Shown here one piece after another: positions 34,475 through 43,938 of a stretch of 64,000 nucleotides of DNA. The stretch lies in NCBI GenBank assembly GCA_964600685.1, contig CAZRKU010000001.1, positions 62,001-126,000 of the forward strand, given 5' to 3'. A program made the position numbers and the translations under genes. Each line of letters starts with the position of its first letter. The stretch's first letter is position 1. The notes under the pieces were generated by a model that searched no databases, was not told where the DNA came from, and was given only the letters and a program-made list of their open reading frames with translations. Source of the DNA: TMP-24 sp964600685 (GTDB lineage Bacteria; Pseudomonadota; Alphaproteobacteria; Rhodobacterales; Rhodobacteraceae).

Positions 34475-35283
34475 TTGCCCAGCTCCCGTCCGCGCTCGGC
34501 GGCGGCATGGACCGCCGCGCGCAGAAGCGCGGGAAAGCCGCGCTGCGCGTCCATCAGCACCGCAAGCGCCGCCGCCGTTGTCCCACCCGGCGAAGTGACA
34601 TTGATCCTGAGTTGAGCCGGGCTTTCCGCCGCCGCCTCGGCCAGCGCGCCCGCCCCCCCGACCGTCGCCCGCGCCAGTTGCAGCGCCAGACCGGCGGGCA
34701 GCCCCTCCGCCTCGCCCGCCGCCGCAAGCGCCTCGATCAGATGAAAGACATAGGCCGGGCCGGACCCGGAAACGGCAGTGACCGCATCCATCTGCTGTTC
34801 GCCCTCCAGCCGCACCACCTGGCCAACGGCGGAGAGCAACTCCTCCGCGATGTCCAGATGCGCGCCCGTCGCATGGTCATTGCCACAGATCGCGCTGATG
34901 CCGCGCCCGATGGCGGCGGGCGTGTTGGGCATGGCGCGCACCACCGGCGTCGCCGCCCCCAGCACCGCCTCATAGGTGGAGATCCTGGTGCCCGCCGCCA
35001 CGGTCAGGAACAGGGTTTCCCCGCCGCCCATCGCCGCCATCTGCGGCAGGGCCGCCCCCATCATCTGCGGCTTGACCGCGATCAGCACGATGGCCGGATG
35101 GTCCGGCAGGGGCGCGTTCAGACGCACCCCCTGCCCCTTCAGCCAGTCGGATGGATCAGGCTCCTGCACCCAGACTGCCCTGGGCGGCAGCCCGCGTTTC
35201 AGCCAGCCCTCCAGCATGGCCGATCCCATCTTGCCACAGCCCAGAAGCACCAGCCCCCGCTGCCCGATTTCCTGCATCGACAT
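34471..35283 (-). CDS. proC: Pyrroline-5-carboxylate reductase
   Basis: A 270-residue last enzyme of proline synthesis. It has the Rossmann head LVLLGCGKMGSAMLEGWL (residues 11-28), VVRAMPNTPAAIGRG, and the C-terminal signature region DAVTAVSGSGPAYVFHLIEA and RINVTSPGGTTAAAL. It precedes csaA with a 4-base overlap. A gap of 55 bases separates it from the YbjN gene on the same strand, so the three may be one transcript. Confidence 0.95.
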   Translation of the reverse strand: MSMQEIGQRGLVLLGCGKMGSAMLEGWLKRGLPPRAVWVQEPDPSDWLKGQGVRLNAPLPDHPAIVLIAVKPQMMGAALPQMAAMGGGETLFLTVAAGTRISTYEAVLGAATPVVRAMPNTPAAIGRGISAICGNDHATGAHLDIAEELLSAVGQVVRLEGEQQMDAVTAVSGSGPAYVFHLIEALAAAGEAEGLPAGLALQLARATVGGAGALAEAAAESPAQLRINVTSPGGTTAAALAVLMDAQRGFPALLRAAVHAAAERGRELGK

Positions 35284-35338
35284 GTCGCCTCCTCTTTGGC
35301 CCGCAAGATAGCGGTTCGGGCGGCAGAGGGAAGGCCGC

Positions 35339-35842
35339 TCAGGCGCGCCCGTAGGCGTCGGTCAGCGCGACATCAAGCGCGCGTTCGGGGCTGTCGTCGC
35401 CCCAGGCCACCAGCTGGAACGCCGGATAGAACCGTTCGGCCGCCGAGACGGCCTGGCTGATCAGCCGGTCGATCTGCTCGGGCGTGGCGATCTGGTTGCC
35501 GGCCAGCACCAGACCATAGCGCCAGACCATCAGCCGCTGCTCGGCCCAGAAGGTGAAGGCCCCCGACCAGACCATGTCGTTGGCGCGGTTCAGCACCTCG
35601 TAAAGCGCCGGCAGCTTCTCTGTCGGCGGATCCATCTCGAAGGTGGAGATCAGCCTGAGCGTCTCGTCATGGGCCGACCAGGCGAGTGTCAGCGAATAGG
35701 TGCGCCACTGGCCCTCGACCGCCATGGCGATCTGATCGTCCGTCACCCGGTCGAAATCCCAGTCATGCGATTCCGCCAGCGTCTCGACGATGTCGATGGG
35801 GTGAAGATCCCCGGAGGTGAGGTAGCTTTCCGATAGTGACAT
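35339..35842 (-). CDS. YbjN domain-containing protein
   Basis: A 167-residue cytoplasmic protein with the YbjN fold. Segments VETLAESHDWDFDRVTDDQI, ALYEVLNRANDMVWSGAFTF and PAFQLVAWGD match the family. YbjN-like proteins may act as sensory or chaperone-like factors; the function is poorly known. ATG 35842 is preferred over the in-frame start at 35878. It is the first gene of the proC strand. Confidence 0.8.
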   Translation of the reverse strand: MSLSESYLTSGDLHPIDIVETLAESHDWDFDRVTDDQIAMAVEGQWRTYSLTLAWSAHDETLRLISTFEMDPPTEKLPALYEVLNRANDMVWSGAFTFWAEQRLMVWRYGLVLAGNQIATPEQIDRLISQAVSAAERFYPAFQLVAWGDDSPERALDVALTDAYGRA

Positions 35843-36098
35843 GCCCGGCCTCTGTTCTCTTTCGCCACTGGTGGGCAACGACCCACTAGGGCTGGGTGAG
35901 CCTACAAGGAACGGCGTTGCCTGTCGCCAGTCCTTACCAGATATGGTGGATGGCTGGACAGGCCCTGTAAAGAACTATTTTCGGGAAAGTTTCGTGCCGT
36001 GCGGGTTGACCCCGGCGCAGGCGGGTAAGCCGATCGGGGATATCCACAGAATCGAGCGCGCCCCATCGGGAGCGGCATGGTGCACGGCGGGTTGGCGC

Positions 36099-36347
36099 TC
36101 AGCCCTTTTTCTTGGCGTCCAGGGCGTCGAGGCGCGCTTTCAGCGCCTCGTTCTCCGCGCGCGCCTTCTGGGCCATGGCACGCACTGCATCGAACTCTTC
36201 GCGCGTCACGAAATCGCGTTCGGCCAGCCAGCGGTCGATCCAGCCCTTCATCGCCGTCTCGGCCTCCGACTTGGCACCCTGCGCCACGCCCATCGCATTC
36301 GTCATCAGTTTCGACATGTCGTCGAGAAACCTGTTCGGACCTTGCAT
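36099..36347 (-). CDS. ubiK: UbiK family accessory factor
   Basis: An 82-residue helical protein: FLDDMSKLMTNAMGVAQGAK followed by RDFVTREEFDAVRAMAQKAR and a coiled coil to the basic KKKG end. This is the BMFP/UbiK layout; UbiK assists aerobic ubiquinone synthesis through the UbiJ-UbiK complex. ATG 36347 begins the conserved region. It is divergent from lgt with a 113-base spacer that probably holds both promoters. Confidence 0.82.
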   Translation of the reverse strand: MQGPNRFLDDMSKLMTNAMGVAQGAKSEAETAMKGWIDRWLAERDFVTREEFDAVRAMAQKARAENEALKARLDALDAKKKG

Positions 36348-36460
36348 GGCGTTCTCCCCTGGCCGGACCCCGTGCCCTATATGGGGGGCGGCGCCCGAAA
36401 GCTCAAGGTTGACATTGCCGCGCGGGCGCGGTCTGTCGGGCGGAAAGAGCCGAGGACAAA

Positions 36461-37342
36461 ATGCAAGCTGCCATCGCCTTCCCAAATATTTCAAGCGACA
36501 TCTTCTCGATCGATCTTTTCGGCATGACCTTTGCGCTGCGCTGGTACGCGCTGGCCTATCTGGTCGGCCTTGTCGCGGGGTGGAAGATCATTCAGGGGCT
36601 GATGCGCCGCCCGGCGCTCTGGCCCGCCAACCAGTCGCCGATGCCGCCCGAGCGGACCGAAGACCTGCTGACCTACATCGTCCTTGGGGTCATTCTCGGC
36701 GGGCGGCTGGGGTTCGTCCTTTTCTACCAGCCCGCCTACTACTTCCAGAACCCGGCCGATATCCTGAAGGTCTGGGAAGGCGGCATGTCCTTCCATGGCG
36801 GCTTTGCGGGCGTCATCGCGGCGGGGTTGCTCTTTTGCTGGCGGAATGGCGTGCGCCCGATGTTTCTGTCGGACGCCATGGCGCTGGTCGCGCCCATCGG
36901 CTTGTTTTTGGGGCGTTTGGCCAACTTTGTGAACGCAGAACTCTGGGGGCGGCCCACAACCCTGCCCTGGGGCGTGATTTTTCCGGGGGAAGCCGCACAG
37001 AACTGCGCAGGCTATGTGCCCGGCACCTGTGCCCGTCATCCGAGCCAGCTTTACGAGGCGGGGCTGGAGGGGCTGGTCCTTGGCCTGTTGCTTTTCTGGC
37101 TACTGCGGCGCGGTGCCCTGAAACATCCCGGCCGGATCACCGGGGCCTTCCTGCTGGGCTATGGGCTGGCGCGCTTCTTCGTCGAGTTCTTCCGGCAGGC
37201 CGATGCGCAGTTCATCACCCCGGACAATCCGCTCGGCCATGTGATCGGCGGGGCGACCCTTGGCCTGTCGATGGGCCAGCTTCTGACGCTGCCGATGATT
37301 GCGGCGGGCCTGTGGTTCCTGCAAAGGTCGCGCCGCCCGTGA
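36461..37342 (+). CDS. lgt: Prolipoprotein diacylglyceryl transferase
   Basis: A 293-residue inner-membrane enzyme with about seven helices that moves diacylglycerol from phosphatidylglycerol to the lipobox cysteine. The essential motif MSFHGGFAGVIAAG lies near residue 110, and the Lgt signature GRLANFVNAELWGRPT near 150. The C-terminal GAFLLGYGLARFFVEFFR is also typical. Its stop overlaps the GTG start of midA, and midA is joined to pgeF, an order common in Rhodobacterales. Confidence 0.95.
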   Translation: MQAAIAFPNISSDIFSIDLFGMTFALRWYALAYLVGLVAGWKIIQGLMRRPALWPANQSPMPPERTEDLLTYIVLGVILGGRLGFVLFYQPAYYFQNPADILKVWEGGMSFHGGFAGVIAAGLLFCWRNGVRPMFLSDAMALVAPIGLFLGRLANFVNAELWGRPTTLPWGVIFPGEAAQNCAGYVPGTCARHPSQLYEAGLEGLVLGLLLFWLLRRGALKHPGRITGAFLLGYGLARFFVEFFRQADAQFITPDNPLGHVIGGATLGLSMGQLLTLPMIAAGLWFLQRSRRP

Positions 37343-38415
37343 CCCCGCTCGCCCGGCATCTGGCCGCGCGAATCGGGGCCGGGGGTCCGATCAGCCTCTC
37401 GGACTACATGGCCGAATGCCTGCTGAACCCCCGCCATGGCTATTACGCCACCCGCGATCCGTTCGGGGCGGGCGGCGATTTCACCACCGCCCCGGAAATC
37501 AGCCAGATGTTTGGCGAACTTCTGGGCCTGTGCCTCGCCCAGTGCTGGATGGATCAGGGGTCGCCTGCATCAGTCCTTCTGGCCGAGATCGGACCGGGGC
37601 GCGGCACGCTGATGGCCGACATGCTCAGGGCGATGCGGTCTGTCCCCGGTCTGCTGGATGCGGCCCATGTGCATCTGATCGAAGCCTCGCCCACATTGCG
37701 CGCCCGGCAGCGCCAGACCATCGCCCACCATCAGGTCACCTGGCATGACCAGATCGACAGCCTGCCCGAAGGGCCGCTTTTCCTTGTCGCGAACGAGTTT
37801 TTCGACGCGCTTCCGATCCGGCAGTTCCGCCGCGACGGCCCGGTCTGGCGTGAGCGGCACATCGGCCTGGCGGCGGATGGCCAGCTTGTCCCCGGATTTG
37901 GCCCCCCGGCGGCATTCGCCGCGCTGACCGGCCGGCTGACCGATACGCCGGCAGGCGGCATCGTCGAACTTTGCCCGGCCCTCCCGGCCATCGCGGGCGA
38001 TATCGCCCGGCGCATCGCCCGTCACGGCGGCGTGGCCCTCATCGCCGACTATGGCGGCTGGCACTCGCTGGGCGATACGTTTCAGGCGCTGAAGGCCCAT
38101 GCCACCACTGACCCGTTCACGGAGCCGGGTCTGGCCGACCTGACCGCGCATGTGGATTTCGAAGCGCTCGCACGCGCCTTCCGCGCGGCCGGGGCAACGG
38201 CCACCGGCATGACCCCGCAGGGTGCTTTCCTGGAACGGCTGGGCATAGGCGCCCGGGCCGAACGGCTGGCCCGCACCCTTTCCGGTCCGGCACTCGAGGC
38301 CCATCAGGCCGCGCATCGTCGCTTGACCCATCCGGCAGAAATGGGACAGTTGTTCAAACTGATCGCCTGTCACCCGGCAGGAACACCGCCGCCACCCGGA
38401 CTGGACCCCGCCTGA
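37339..38415 (+). CDS. SAM-dependent methyltransferase, MidA/NDUFAF7 family
   Basis: A 358-residue class I methyltransferase homologous to mitochondrial MidA/NDUFAF7, which methylates an arginine of complex I. Motifs are ISLSDYMAECLLNPRHGYY, GGDFTTAPEISQMFGELLG, AEIGPGRGTLMADML and FLVANEFFDALPIRQF. The start is a GTG at 37339 that overlaps the lgt stop. Its stop shares a base with the pgeF ATG. A complex I target in this bacterium is inferred. Confidence 0.88.
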   Translation: MTPLARHLAARIGAGGPISLSDYMAECLLNPRHGYYATRDPFGAGGDFTTAPEISQMFGELLGLCLAQCWMDQGSPASVLLAEIGPGRGTLMADMLRAMRSVPGLLDAAHVHLIEASPTLRARQRQTIAHHQVTWHDQIDSLPEGPLFLVANEFFDALPIRQFRRDGPVWRERHIGLAADGQLVPGFGPPAAFAALTGRLTDTPAGGIVELCPALPAIAGDIARRIARHGGVALIADYGGWHSLGDTFQALKAHATTDPFTEPGLADLTAHVDFEALARAFRAAGATATGMTPQGAFLERLGIGARAERLARTLSGPALEAHQAAHRRLTHPAEMGQLFKLIACHPAGTPPPPGLDPA

Positions 38416-39176
38416 TGCACGCCATGCTGGAAAAGCTGACGCACGAGGCTCTGACACCCCTGACGCACGGGTTCTTCACCCGGCGCGGCGGGGCGTCGTC
38501 GGGGATATTCACCGGGCTGAACTGCGGGCAGGGCTCATCCGACCAGTCCGAAGCCGTGGCGCTCAACCGCGAACGGGTGGCCCGCGCCCTCGGAACCGAA
38601 GCGCGGCACCTTCTGGGCGTCCATCAGGTCCACTCGCCCGACGTGATCACCGTCCGTGCCCCCTGGGACAAGCCGCCGATGGCCGATGCGCTGGTGACGA
38701 ACCGTCCCGGCATCGCCCTGTCGATCCTGACCGCCGACTGCCAGCCGGTGCTGTTCGCCGATGCGGAGGCCGGAGTGATCGGCGCCGCCCATGCCGGCTG
38801 GCGCGGTGCGCTGGCCGGGGTGCTGGGCAATACGGTCGGTGCCATGGTCGCCCTTGGCGCGCGGCCCGACCGGATCAGCGCAGTGATCGGACCGACGATC
38901 AGCCAGCGCGCCTACGAGGTCGGACCGGAATTCATGGACGCCTTCCTTGCCGAAGATACCGCCTACGACCGGTTTTTCTCCGGGGGCGACGGCGATCGGC
39001 TGCATTTCGACCTGCCGGGCTTTGGCCTTCATTGCCTGCGGGAGACGGGCGTGGGCCGCGCCGAATGGACCGGCCACTGTACCTATTCCGACCCGGACCG
39101 CTTCTTCTCCTACCGCCGCTCCGTCCACCGGCACGAGGCCGACTATGGCCGCCTGATCTCTGCCATCCGGCTTTGA
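38415..39176 (+). CDS. pgeF: Peptidoglycan editing factor (multicopper-like laccase domain)
   Basis: A 253-residue protein of the YfiH/PgeF family. It has HGFFTRRGGASSGIFTGLN, LLGVHQVHSPDV, the Zn/active-site SILTADCQPVLFAD and AAHAGWRGALAGVL with its conserved His. E. coli PgeF removes misincorporated L-serine in muropeptide precursors. It shares one base with midA. The third coupled gene of this operon fits envelope functions with lgt. Confidence 0.9.
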   Translation: MHAMLEKLTHEALTPLTHGFFTRRGGASSGIFTGLNCGQGSSDQSEAVALNRERVARALGTEARHLLGVHQVHSPDVITVRAPWDKPPMADALVTNRPGIALSILTADCQPVLFADAEAGVIGAAHAGWRGALAGVLGNTVGAMVALGARPDRISAVIGPTISQRAYEVGPEFMDAFLAEDTAYDRFFSGGDGDRLHFDLPGFGLHCLRETGVGRAEWTGHCTYSDPDRFFSYRRSVHRHEADYGRLISAIRL

Positions 39177-39408
39177 CCCGCACGATTCGGCAGAATGCGG
39201 CCGAATTCCGGCAATGGTCGCACCAGTGGCGACAATCAACGGACCGCCACAGCGATTGACCGTTCATCTTCGTTAAAATTCGCGTCGATTTTGACAGGAC
39301 GAAACGTCAGGTTCATACGGGGACACGGCCCTATTTCGGGTCGCACTGCCGACGGCGCACGCTTTTTCCCGTGTGACGAATTTTAGAAAGACCGAAAGGT
39401 TATTTGAG

Positions 39409-40218
39409 ATGATGCATTCCGCCCCCCGGGCCGCGGCTTTTGCCGTGCCTGCCCTGAATCCCATGCCGAAGTCCGTCGCGCCCTACCTGCCCAAGGGCGC
39501 GCGTCCCGCGCCGCGCCCGCCGCGCCCGGCCTTCATGACCCGCCGCTATGAGACGACCTGGCTGACCAGTGACCGCCATATCGACAGCGCCACCCGCGTC
39601 GCCCCGGCGTTGCCGGAGTTCGAGGAAGCCTTTTCGGCCATCGCACGCGGCACGCTGGTCGAAACGACGCGGGGCTTCGTCGCGGTGGAGGATCTGGAGC
39701 CTGGCATGGTGGCCCTCACCGCCGAAGGCCGTCGCGAGACCATCACCTGGATCGGCTCGATGACCCTCTTCCCGCCGAACACGATCCCCGGCCTGGCCAC
39801 CACCACCATGACACGCATCACCGCCGATGCTTTCGGCGGCGGTCGCCCGATGCCCGACCTGCTGCTCGGCGCCCAGGCGCGTATTCTGGTGAGGAACGCC
39901 CGGACCCGCGCCGCAGGCCATGCCGCCGCCTACCTGTCGGCCGCCACGCTGATCGACGGCGAAGCGATTGTCGAGGTGACGCCCGTGGCCCCGGTCACGA
40001 TGTTTCACCTTGTGCTGGAGCGGCCGGGTTCGCTGGCCTGCGCGGGGATCGAGGTCGAAAGCTTCCACCCCGGCAAGAATGCCACCGACCGGATGGACCC
40101 GCAACTGGCCGCGCTGTTCATCGCGATGTTCCCGCAGATGAAGTGTTTCGCCGACTTCGGCACCATCGCGCATCCGCGCATGGTCGCCGATGATCTGGAA
40201 GATCTGCGCGCGGCCTGA
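39409..40218 (+). CDS. Hint domain protein lacking the catalytic residues
   Basis: A 269-residue protein with a proline-rich N-terminus (GARPAPRPPRPAF) and a Hint_2-like domain from about residue 70. The domain architecture is clear: ARGTLVETTRGFVAVEDLEP, ITWIGSMTL, FHLVLERPG and VESFHPG. The nucleophile Cys of CFARGT is Ala-Ile (AIARGT), the block B His of SPDHR is absent (GAQARILV), and the later His of DRHE is replaced (ERPG). It should not splice or cleave itself. ATG 39409 is used; a start at 39373 is possible. Function unknown. Confidence 0.75.
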   Translation: MMHSAPRAAAFAVPALNPMPKSVAPYLPKGARPAPRPPRPAFMTRRYETTWLTSDRHIDSATRVAPALPEFEEAFSAIARGTLVETTRGFVAVEDLEPGMVALTAEGRRETITWIGSMTLFPPNTIPGLATTTMTRITADAFGGGRPMPDLLLGAQARILVRNARTRAAGHAAAYLSAATLIDGEAIVEVTPVAPVTMFHLVLERPGSLACAGIEVESFHPGKNATDRMDPQLAALFIAMFPQMKCFADFGTIAHPRMVADDLEDLRAA

Positions 40219-40241
40219 GGGCTCCCAGGCGCGGCCGGGTC

Positions 40242-40742
40242 TCAGCCCAGCCGCGCGATCCGCGCCTCCAGCACGTCGAACGGCACGCCCGGCTGATCCT
40301 TGGCGCAGCGGATGACGAGCGAGGTCTTGACGCTCGCCACATTGTTGGCCCTCAACAGTTCCTCGGTGAGGAAATTCTGGAAGCTCGACAGGTCGGGCGC
40401 GACGCATTTCAGGATGAAGTCGATCTCGCCGTTCAGCATGTGGCATTCGCGGACCAGGGGCCAGTCGCGGCAGCGCTGCTCGAACGCCGCCAGATCGGCC
40501 TCGGCCTGGCTGTTCAACCCGACCATGGCAAAGACATGCACCTCGAACCCCAGTTCGCGCGGATTCACATCGGCATGATAGCCACGGATGTAACCCGCCT
40601 CCTCCAGCGTGCGCACCCGGCGCAGGCAGGGCGGCGCGGAAATGCCGACGCGGCTGGCCAGTTCCACGTTGGTCATGCGCCCGTCGGCCTGCAACTCTGA
40701 CAGGATCTTGCGGTCGATCTCGTCGAGTTTGTGGCCAGCCAT
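40242..40742 (-). CDS. Lrp/AsnC family transcriptional regulator
   Basis: A 166-residue Lrp-like regulator. The winged HTH is LDEIDRKILSELQADGRMTN, VELASRVGISAPPCLRRVRT; the RAM ligand domain follows from about residue 70 (EVHVFAMVGLNS). ATG 40742 has GAAGGAG upstream. It is divergent from trxB with a 168-base gap. Members respond to amino acids; the regulon here cannot be read. Confidence 0.92.
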   Translation of the reverse strand: MAGHKLDEIDRKILSELQADGRMTNVELASRVGISAPPCLRRVRTLEEAGYIRGYHADVNPRELGFEVHVFAMVGLNSQAEADLAAFEQRCRDWPLVRECHMLNGEIDFILKCVAPDLSSFQNFLTEELLRANNVASVKTSLVIRCAKDQPGVPFDVLEARIARLG

Positions 40743-40910
40743 CGGGTCGTCTCCTTCAAGATTTCGCGGAACTTACCGCCGCGGGCGGGAATGCGCAATA
40801 TTATTTCGTTTCCCGGCAATTTTCTGTTGCGCGATGGCCGCCATTCGGCCCTTCCCCCCCGGAACCGCGCCGATTATATCGCTGTGGGACAGAAGTGAAG
40901 AGGCAGGAAG

Positions 40911-41852
40911 ATGGGCGCGACACGCCATACGAGAGTTCTGATCATCGGCTCCGGCCCCGCCGGTTACACGGCGGCCGTCTATGCCGCGCGCGCCATGCTG
41001 AACCCGATCCTGGTGCAGGGCATCCAGCCCGGCGGCCAGCTGACCATCACCACCGAGGTCGAGAACTGGCCCGGCGATACGCAGACGCAGGGCCCCGACC
41101 TGATGGTGCGGATGGAAGAACATGCCCGCGCCATGGGGACGGAGCTCATCTCCGACCATATCTCGGCGCTCGACCTCGCCAGACGCCCGTTCACCGCCAC
41201 GGGCGACGGCGGCACGACCTACACCGCCGACGCGGTGATCCTCGCCACCGGCGCGCAGGCCAAGTGGCTGGGTATCCCGTCCGAGGAGAAGTTCAAGGGT
41301 TTCGGCGTCTCCGCCTGCGCGACCTGCGACGGGTTCTTCTATCGCGGCAAGGAAGTCGCCGTGATCGGCGGCGGCAATACGGCGGTGGAGGAGGCGCTGT
41401 TCCTCACGAACTTCGCCACCAAGGTCACGATCATCCACCGCCGTGACACGTTCCGGGCCGAGAAGATCCTGCAGGACCGCCTGTTCAAACATCCGAAGAT
41501 CGAAGTGATCTGGAACCACACGGTCGAGGAGATTCTCGGCGAACCGGGCGGCGCGGGGGTGACCGGCGTGCGCATCAAGGCTGTGAACGGCGGCGCGGAA
41601 CAGACCATCCCCTGCACGGGGTTCTTCGTGGCCATCGGCCATGCGCCAGCCTCCGAACTGGTCAAGGACCAGCTCGAATTGCATTCCGGCACCTATGTGA
41701 AGGTGCAGGCAGGGTCGACCGCGACCTCGATCCCCGGTGTCTTCGCCGCGGGCGACCTGACCGATCATGTCTACCGCCAGGCCGTGACCTCGGCCGGAAT
41801 GGGCTGCATGGCCGCGCTCGACGCCGAACGCTGGCTTCAGGCGCAGGGCTGA
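40911..41852 (+). CDS. trxB: Thioredoxin reductase
   Basis: A 313-residue NADPH-dependent flavoenzyme. The FAD motif is LIIGSGPAGYTAAVYAARA (residues 9-27), the redox cysteines are in SACATCDGFFY (about C136 and C139), the NADPH motif is VIGGGNTAVEEALFL, and the C-terminal FAD motif is GVFAAGDLTDHVYRQAVTSA. It reduces thioredoxin, which supplies electrons for PAPS reduction; the next gene, sat/cysC, makes PAPS. Confidence 0.96.
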   Translation: MGATRHTRVLIIGSGPAGYTAAVYAARAMLNPILVQGIQPGGQLTITTEVENWPGDTQTQGPDLMVRMEEHARAMGTELISDHISALDLARRPFTATGDGGTTYTADAVILATGAQAKWLGIPSEEKFKGFGVSACATCDGFFYRGKEVAVIGGGNTAVEEALFLTNFATKVTIIHRRDTFRAEKILQDRLFKHPKIEVIWNHTVEEILGEPGGAGVTGVRIKAVNGGAEQTIPCTGFFVAIGHAPASELVKDQLELHSGTYVKVQAGSTATSIPGVFAAGDLTDHVYRQAVTSAGMGCMAALDAERWLQAQG

Positions 41853-42145
41853 GCCAACAACCTTCAGAAGATTTTTGACAAGAGTTTTTCCAGAACTCCT
41901 GCAGGCACGGGACCGAAGGCAGGCACCACCCGTCCCTTCGCCCTGATCCGGGGCAAAAACCGCCCTCCCGTTCGGCCATCGCGCCCTTGAGCGGGAATCC
42001 GTCCCGATCTTCCGCCGCAACGCGGCATTTCCGCCCTTTTGCGGGAAAATATTCCTATTTGCCTTGAAATCCCCCGCTTTCCGGCGCTAGACCGCCGCGC
42101 GAAAGCGGACTTATCCGCCGCCCTTATCCGCGAGGCTGACGTTTC
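41853..42145. other. Leader and promoter region of sat/cysC; no gene seen
   Basis: This 293-base stretch carries only an antisense frame with no family character. Two close copies of CTTATCCGC (around 42109 and 42122) lie within 40 bases of the sat/cysC ATG and could be regulator contacts, but I recognise no known operator. Confidence 0.3.
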
Positions 42146-43852
42146 ATGGCACCGTCCAATCATGCTCCCGTTCCGGAGCTTTATGTTTCCCACGAATCCG
42201 CAGTGAAGCTGAAGGCCGAGGCGGGGAACCTCCCCTCCTGGGATCTCAGCCCGCGCCAGATCTGCGATCTGGAACTCCTGATGAACGGCGGCTTCCACCC
42301 GCTCAAGGGCTTCCAGTCCGAGGCCGACTATACCGGCGTCGTGGAAAACATGCGCACCGCCGACGGCACGCTCTGGCCGATCCCGGTGACGCTCGACGTC
42401 AGCGACAAATTCGCCGAAGGGGTCGAACCGGGTCAGGACATCGCGCTCCGCGATCCGGAGGGCGTGATCCTCGCCATCCTGTCCGTCACCGACAAATGGG
42501 CGCCGGACAAGAAGCGCGAGGCCGAAAAGGTCTTCGGCGCCGACGACATCGCCCATCCGGCGGTGAACTACCTGCATCACAAGGCCGGGAACGTCTATCT
42601 GGGCGGCCCGGTGACCGGCATCCAGCAGCCGGTGCATTATGACTTCAAGGGCCGCCGCGATACGCCGAACGAACTGCGCGCCTATTTCCGCAAGCTCGGC
42701 TGGACCCGGATCGTCGCCTTCCAGACCCGCAATCCGCTCCACCGCGCGCACCAGGAACTGACCTTCCGCGCCGCCAAGGAGGCGCAGGCCAACCTCTTGA
42801 TCCACCCGGTCGTCGGCATGACCAAACCGGGCGACGTCGACCATTTCACCCGCGTCCGCTGCTACGAGGCGGTTCTCGACAAATACCCGGCCTCGACCAC
42901 GCACCTCAGCCTGCTGAACCTCGCCATGCGCATGGCCGGCCCGCGCGAAGCGCTGTGGCACGCGATCATCCGCAAGAACCACGGGCTGACGCATTTCATC
43001 GTCGGGCGCGACCATGCCGGTCCCGGCAAGAACAGCCAGGGCAAGGACTTCTACGGCCCCTATGACGCGCAAACCCTGGTCGCCGAACACCAGAAGGAAA
43101 TCGGCATCGAGATGCTCGACTTCAAGCAGATGGTCTATGTCCAGGAAAAGGCACAATATTTCCCGGTAGATGAGGTGCCGGAAGGCACCACGGTTCTGGA
43201 CATTTCCGGCACCGAACTGCGCCGCCGCCTGCGCGAGGGGCTGGATATCCCGGACTGGTTCTCCTTCCCCGAAGTGGTGCAGGAACTGCGCCGCACCTCG
43301 CCACCGCGCGCGCATCAGGGCTTCACGGTCTTCTTCACCGGCTTCTCCGGCTCGGGCAAATCGACGATCGCCAACGCGCTGATGGTCAGGCTGATGGAAA
43401 TGGGCGGACGGCCGACCACGCTTCTGGATGGTGACGTGGTGCGCAAGCACCTGTCCTCGGAACTGGGGTTTTCCAAGGAACACCGCGACATCAACATCAA
43501 GCGCATCGGCTATGTGGCCAGCGAGATCACCAAGAACGGCGGCATCGCCATCTGCGCGCCGATCGCCCCCTACACCGCCACCCGCCGTGCGGTGCGCGAG
43601 ATGGTGGAGGCCTACGGCGCCTTCGTCGAGGTCCATGTCGCAACCTCCATCGAGGAATGCGAACGCCGCGACCGCAAGGGGCTCTACAAGCTGGCGCGCG
43701 AAGGCAAGATCAAGGAATTCACCGGGATTTCAGACCCTTACGAAGTCCCTGAGAACCCGGAACTGCGGGTCGAGACGGAAAAAGTGGACGTGGACAACTG
43801 CGCCCATCAGGTGATCCTGAAGCTGGAAAGCATGGGGCTGATCAAGGCGTAA
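42146..43852 (+). CDS. Bifunctional sulfate adenylyltransferase / APS kinase
   Basis: A 568-residue fusion. The N-terminal ATP sulfurylase (residues 1-390) has FQTRNPLHRAHQELTFRAA, HPVVGMTKPGD and IVGRDHAGPG. The C-terminal APS kinase has P-loop FTGFSGSGKSTIAN near residue 398, FSKEHRDINIKRIGYV and ICAPIAPYTATRRAVREMV. It turns sulfate into PAPS in two steps for cysteine synthesis. Fusions in this order are common in Rhodobacterales, where separate cysD/cysN genes are lacking. It ends in a strong terminator. Confidence 0.95.
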   Translation: MAPSNHAPVPELYVSHESAVKLKAEAGNLPSWDLSPRQICDLELLMNGGFHPLKGFQSEADYTGVVENMRTADGTLWPIPVTLDVSDKFAEGVEPGQDIALRDPEGVILAILSVTDKWAPDKKREAEKVFGADDIAHPAVNYLHHKAGNVYLGGPVTGIQQPVHYDFKGRRDTPNELRAYFRKLGWTRIVAFQTRNPLHRAHQELTFRAAKEAQANLLIHPVVGMTKPGDVDHFTRVRCYEAVLDKYPASTTHLSLLNLAMRMAGPREALWHAIIRKNHGLTHFIVGRDHAGPGKNSQGKDFYGPYDAQTLVAEHQKEIGIEMLDFKQMVYVQEKAQYFPVDEVPEGTTVLDISGTELRRRLREGLDIPDWFSFPEVVQELRRTSPPRAHQGFTVFFTGFSGSGKSTIANALMVRLMEMGGRPTTLLDGDVVRKHLSSELGFSKEHRDINIKRIGYVASEITKNGGIAICAPIAPYTATRRAVREMVEAYGAFVEVHVATSIEECERRDRKGLYKLAREGKIKEFTGISDPYEVPENPELRVETEKVDVDNCAHQVILKLESMGLIKA

Positions 43853-43872
43853 AGGCCGGCGCCCGGCGGAAC

Positions 43873-43908
43873 GACAAAAAACGCGGCAGGAAACTGCCGC
43901 GTTTTGTC
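43873..43908 (+). terminator. Rho-independent terminator of sat/cysC
   Basis: Stem AAAACGCGGCAG (43878-43889) pairs with CTGCCGCGTTTT (43894-43905) around a GAAA tetraloop, extended by GAC/GTC at the base. The TTTT tract is included. It also faces the convergent DUF1150 gene, whose 3' end is 30 bases on. Confidence 0.85.
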
Positions 43909-43938
43909 ATCTGCCGGGCCTGGGCGTCCGACGCGCCA

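Noticed and set aside
39291..39319. TTGACA-N17-CATACG promoter for the second Hint gene
   Set aside because: The -35 is good but the -10 matches poorly, so I did not list it as a feature.
40229..40260. Terminator between the Hint gene and lrp
   Set aside because: The GCGCGGC/GCCGCGC arms are within the lrp coding end and have a long loop; not convincing.
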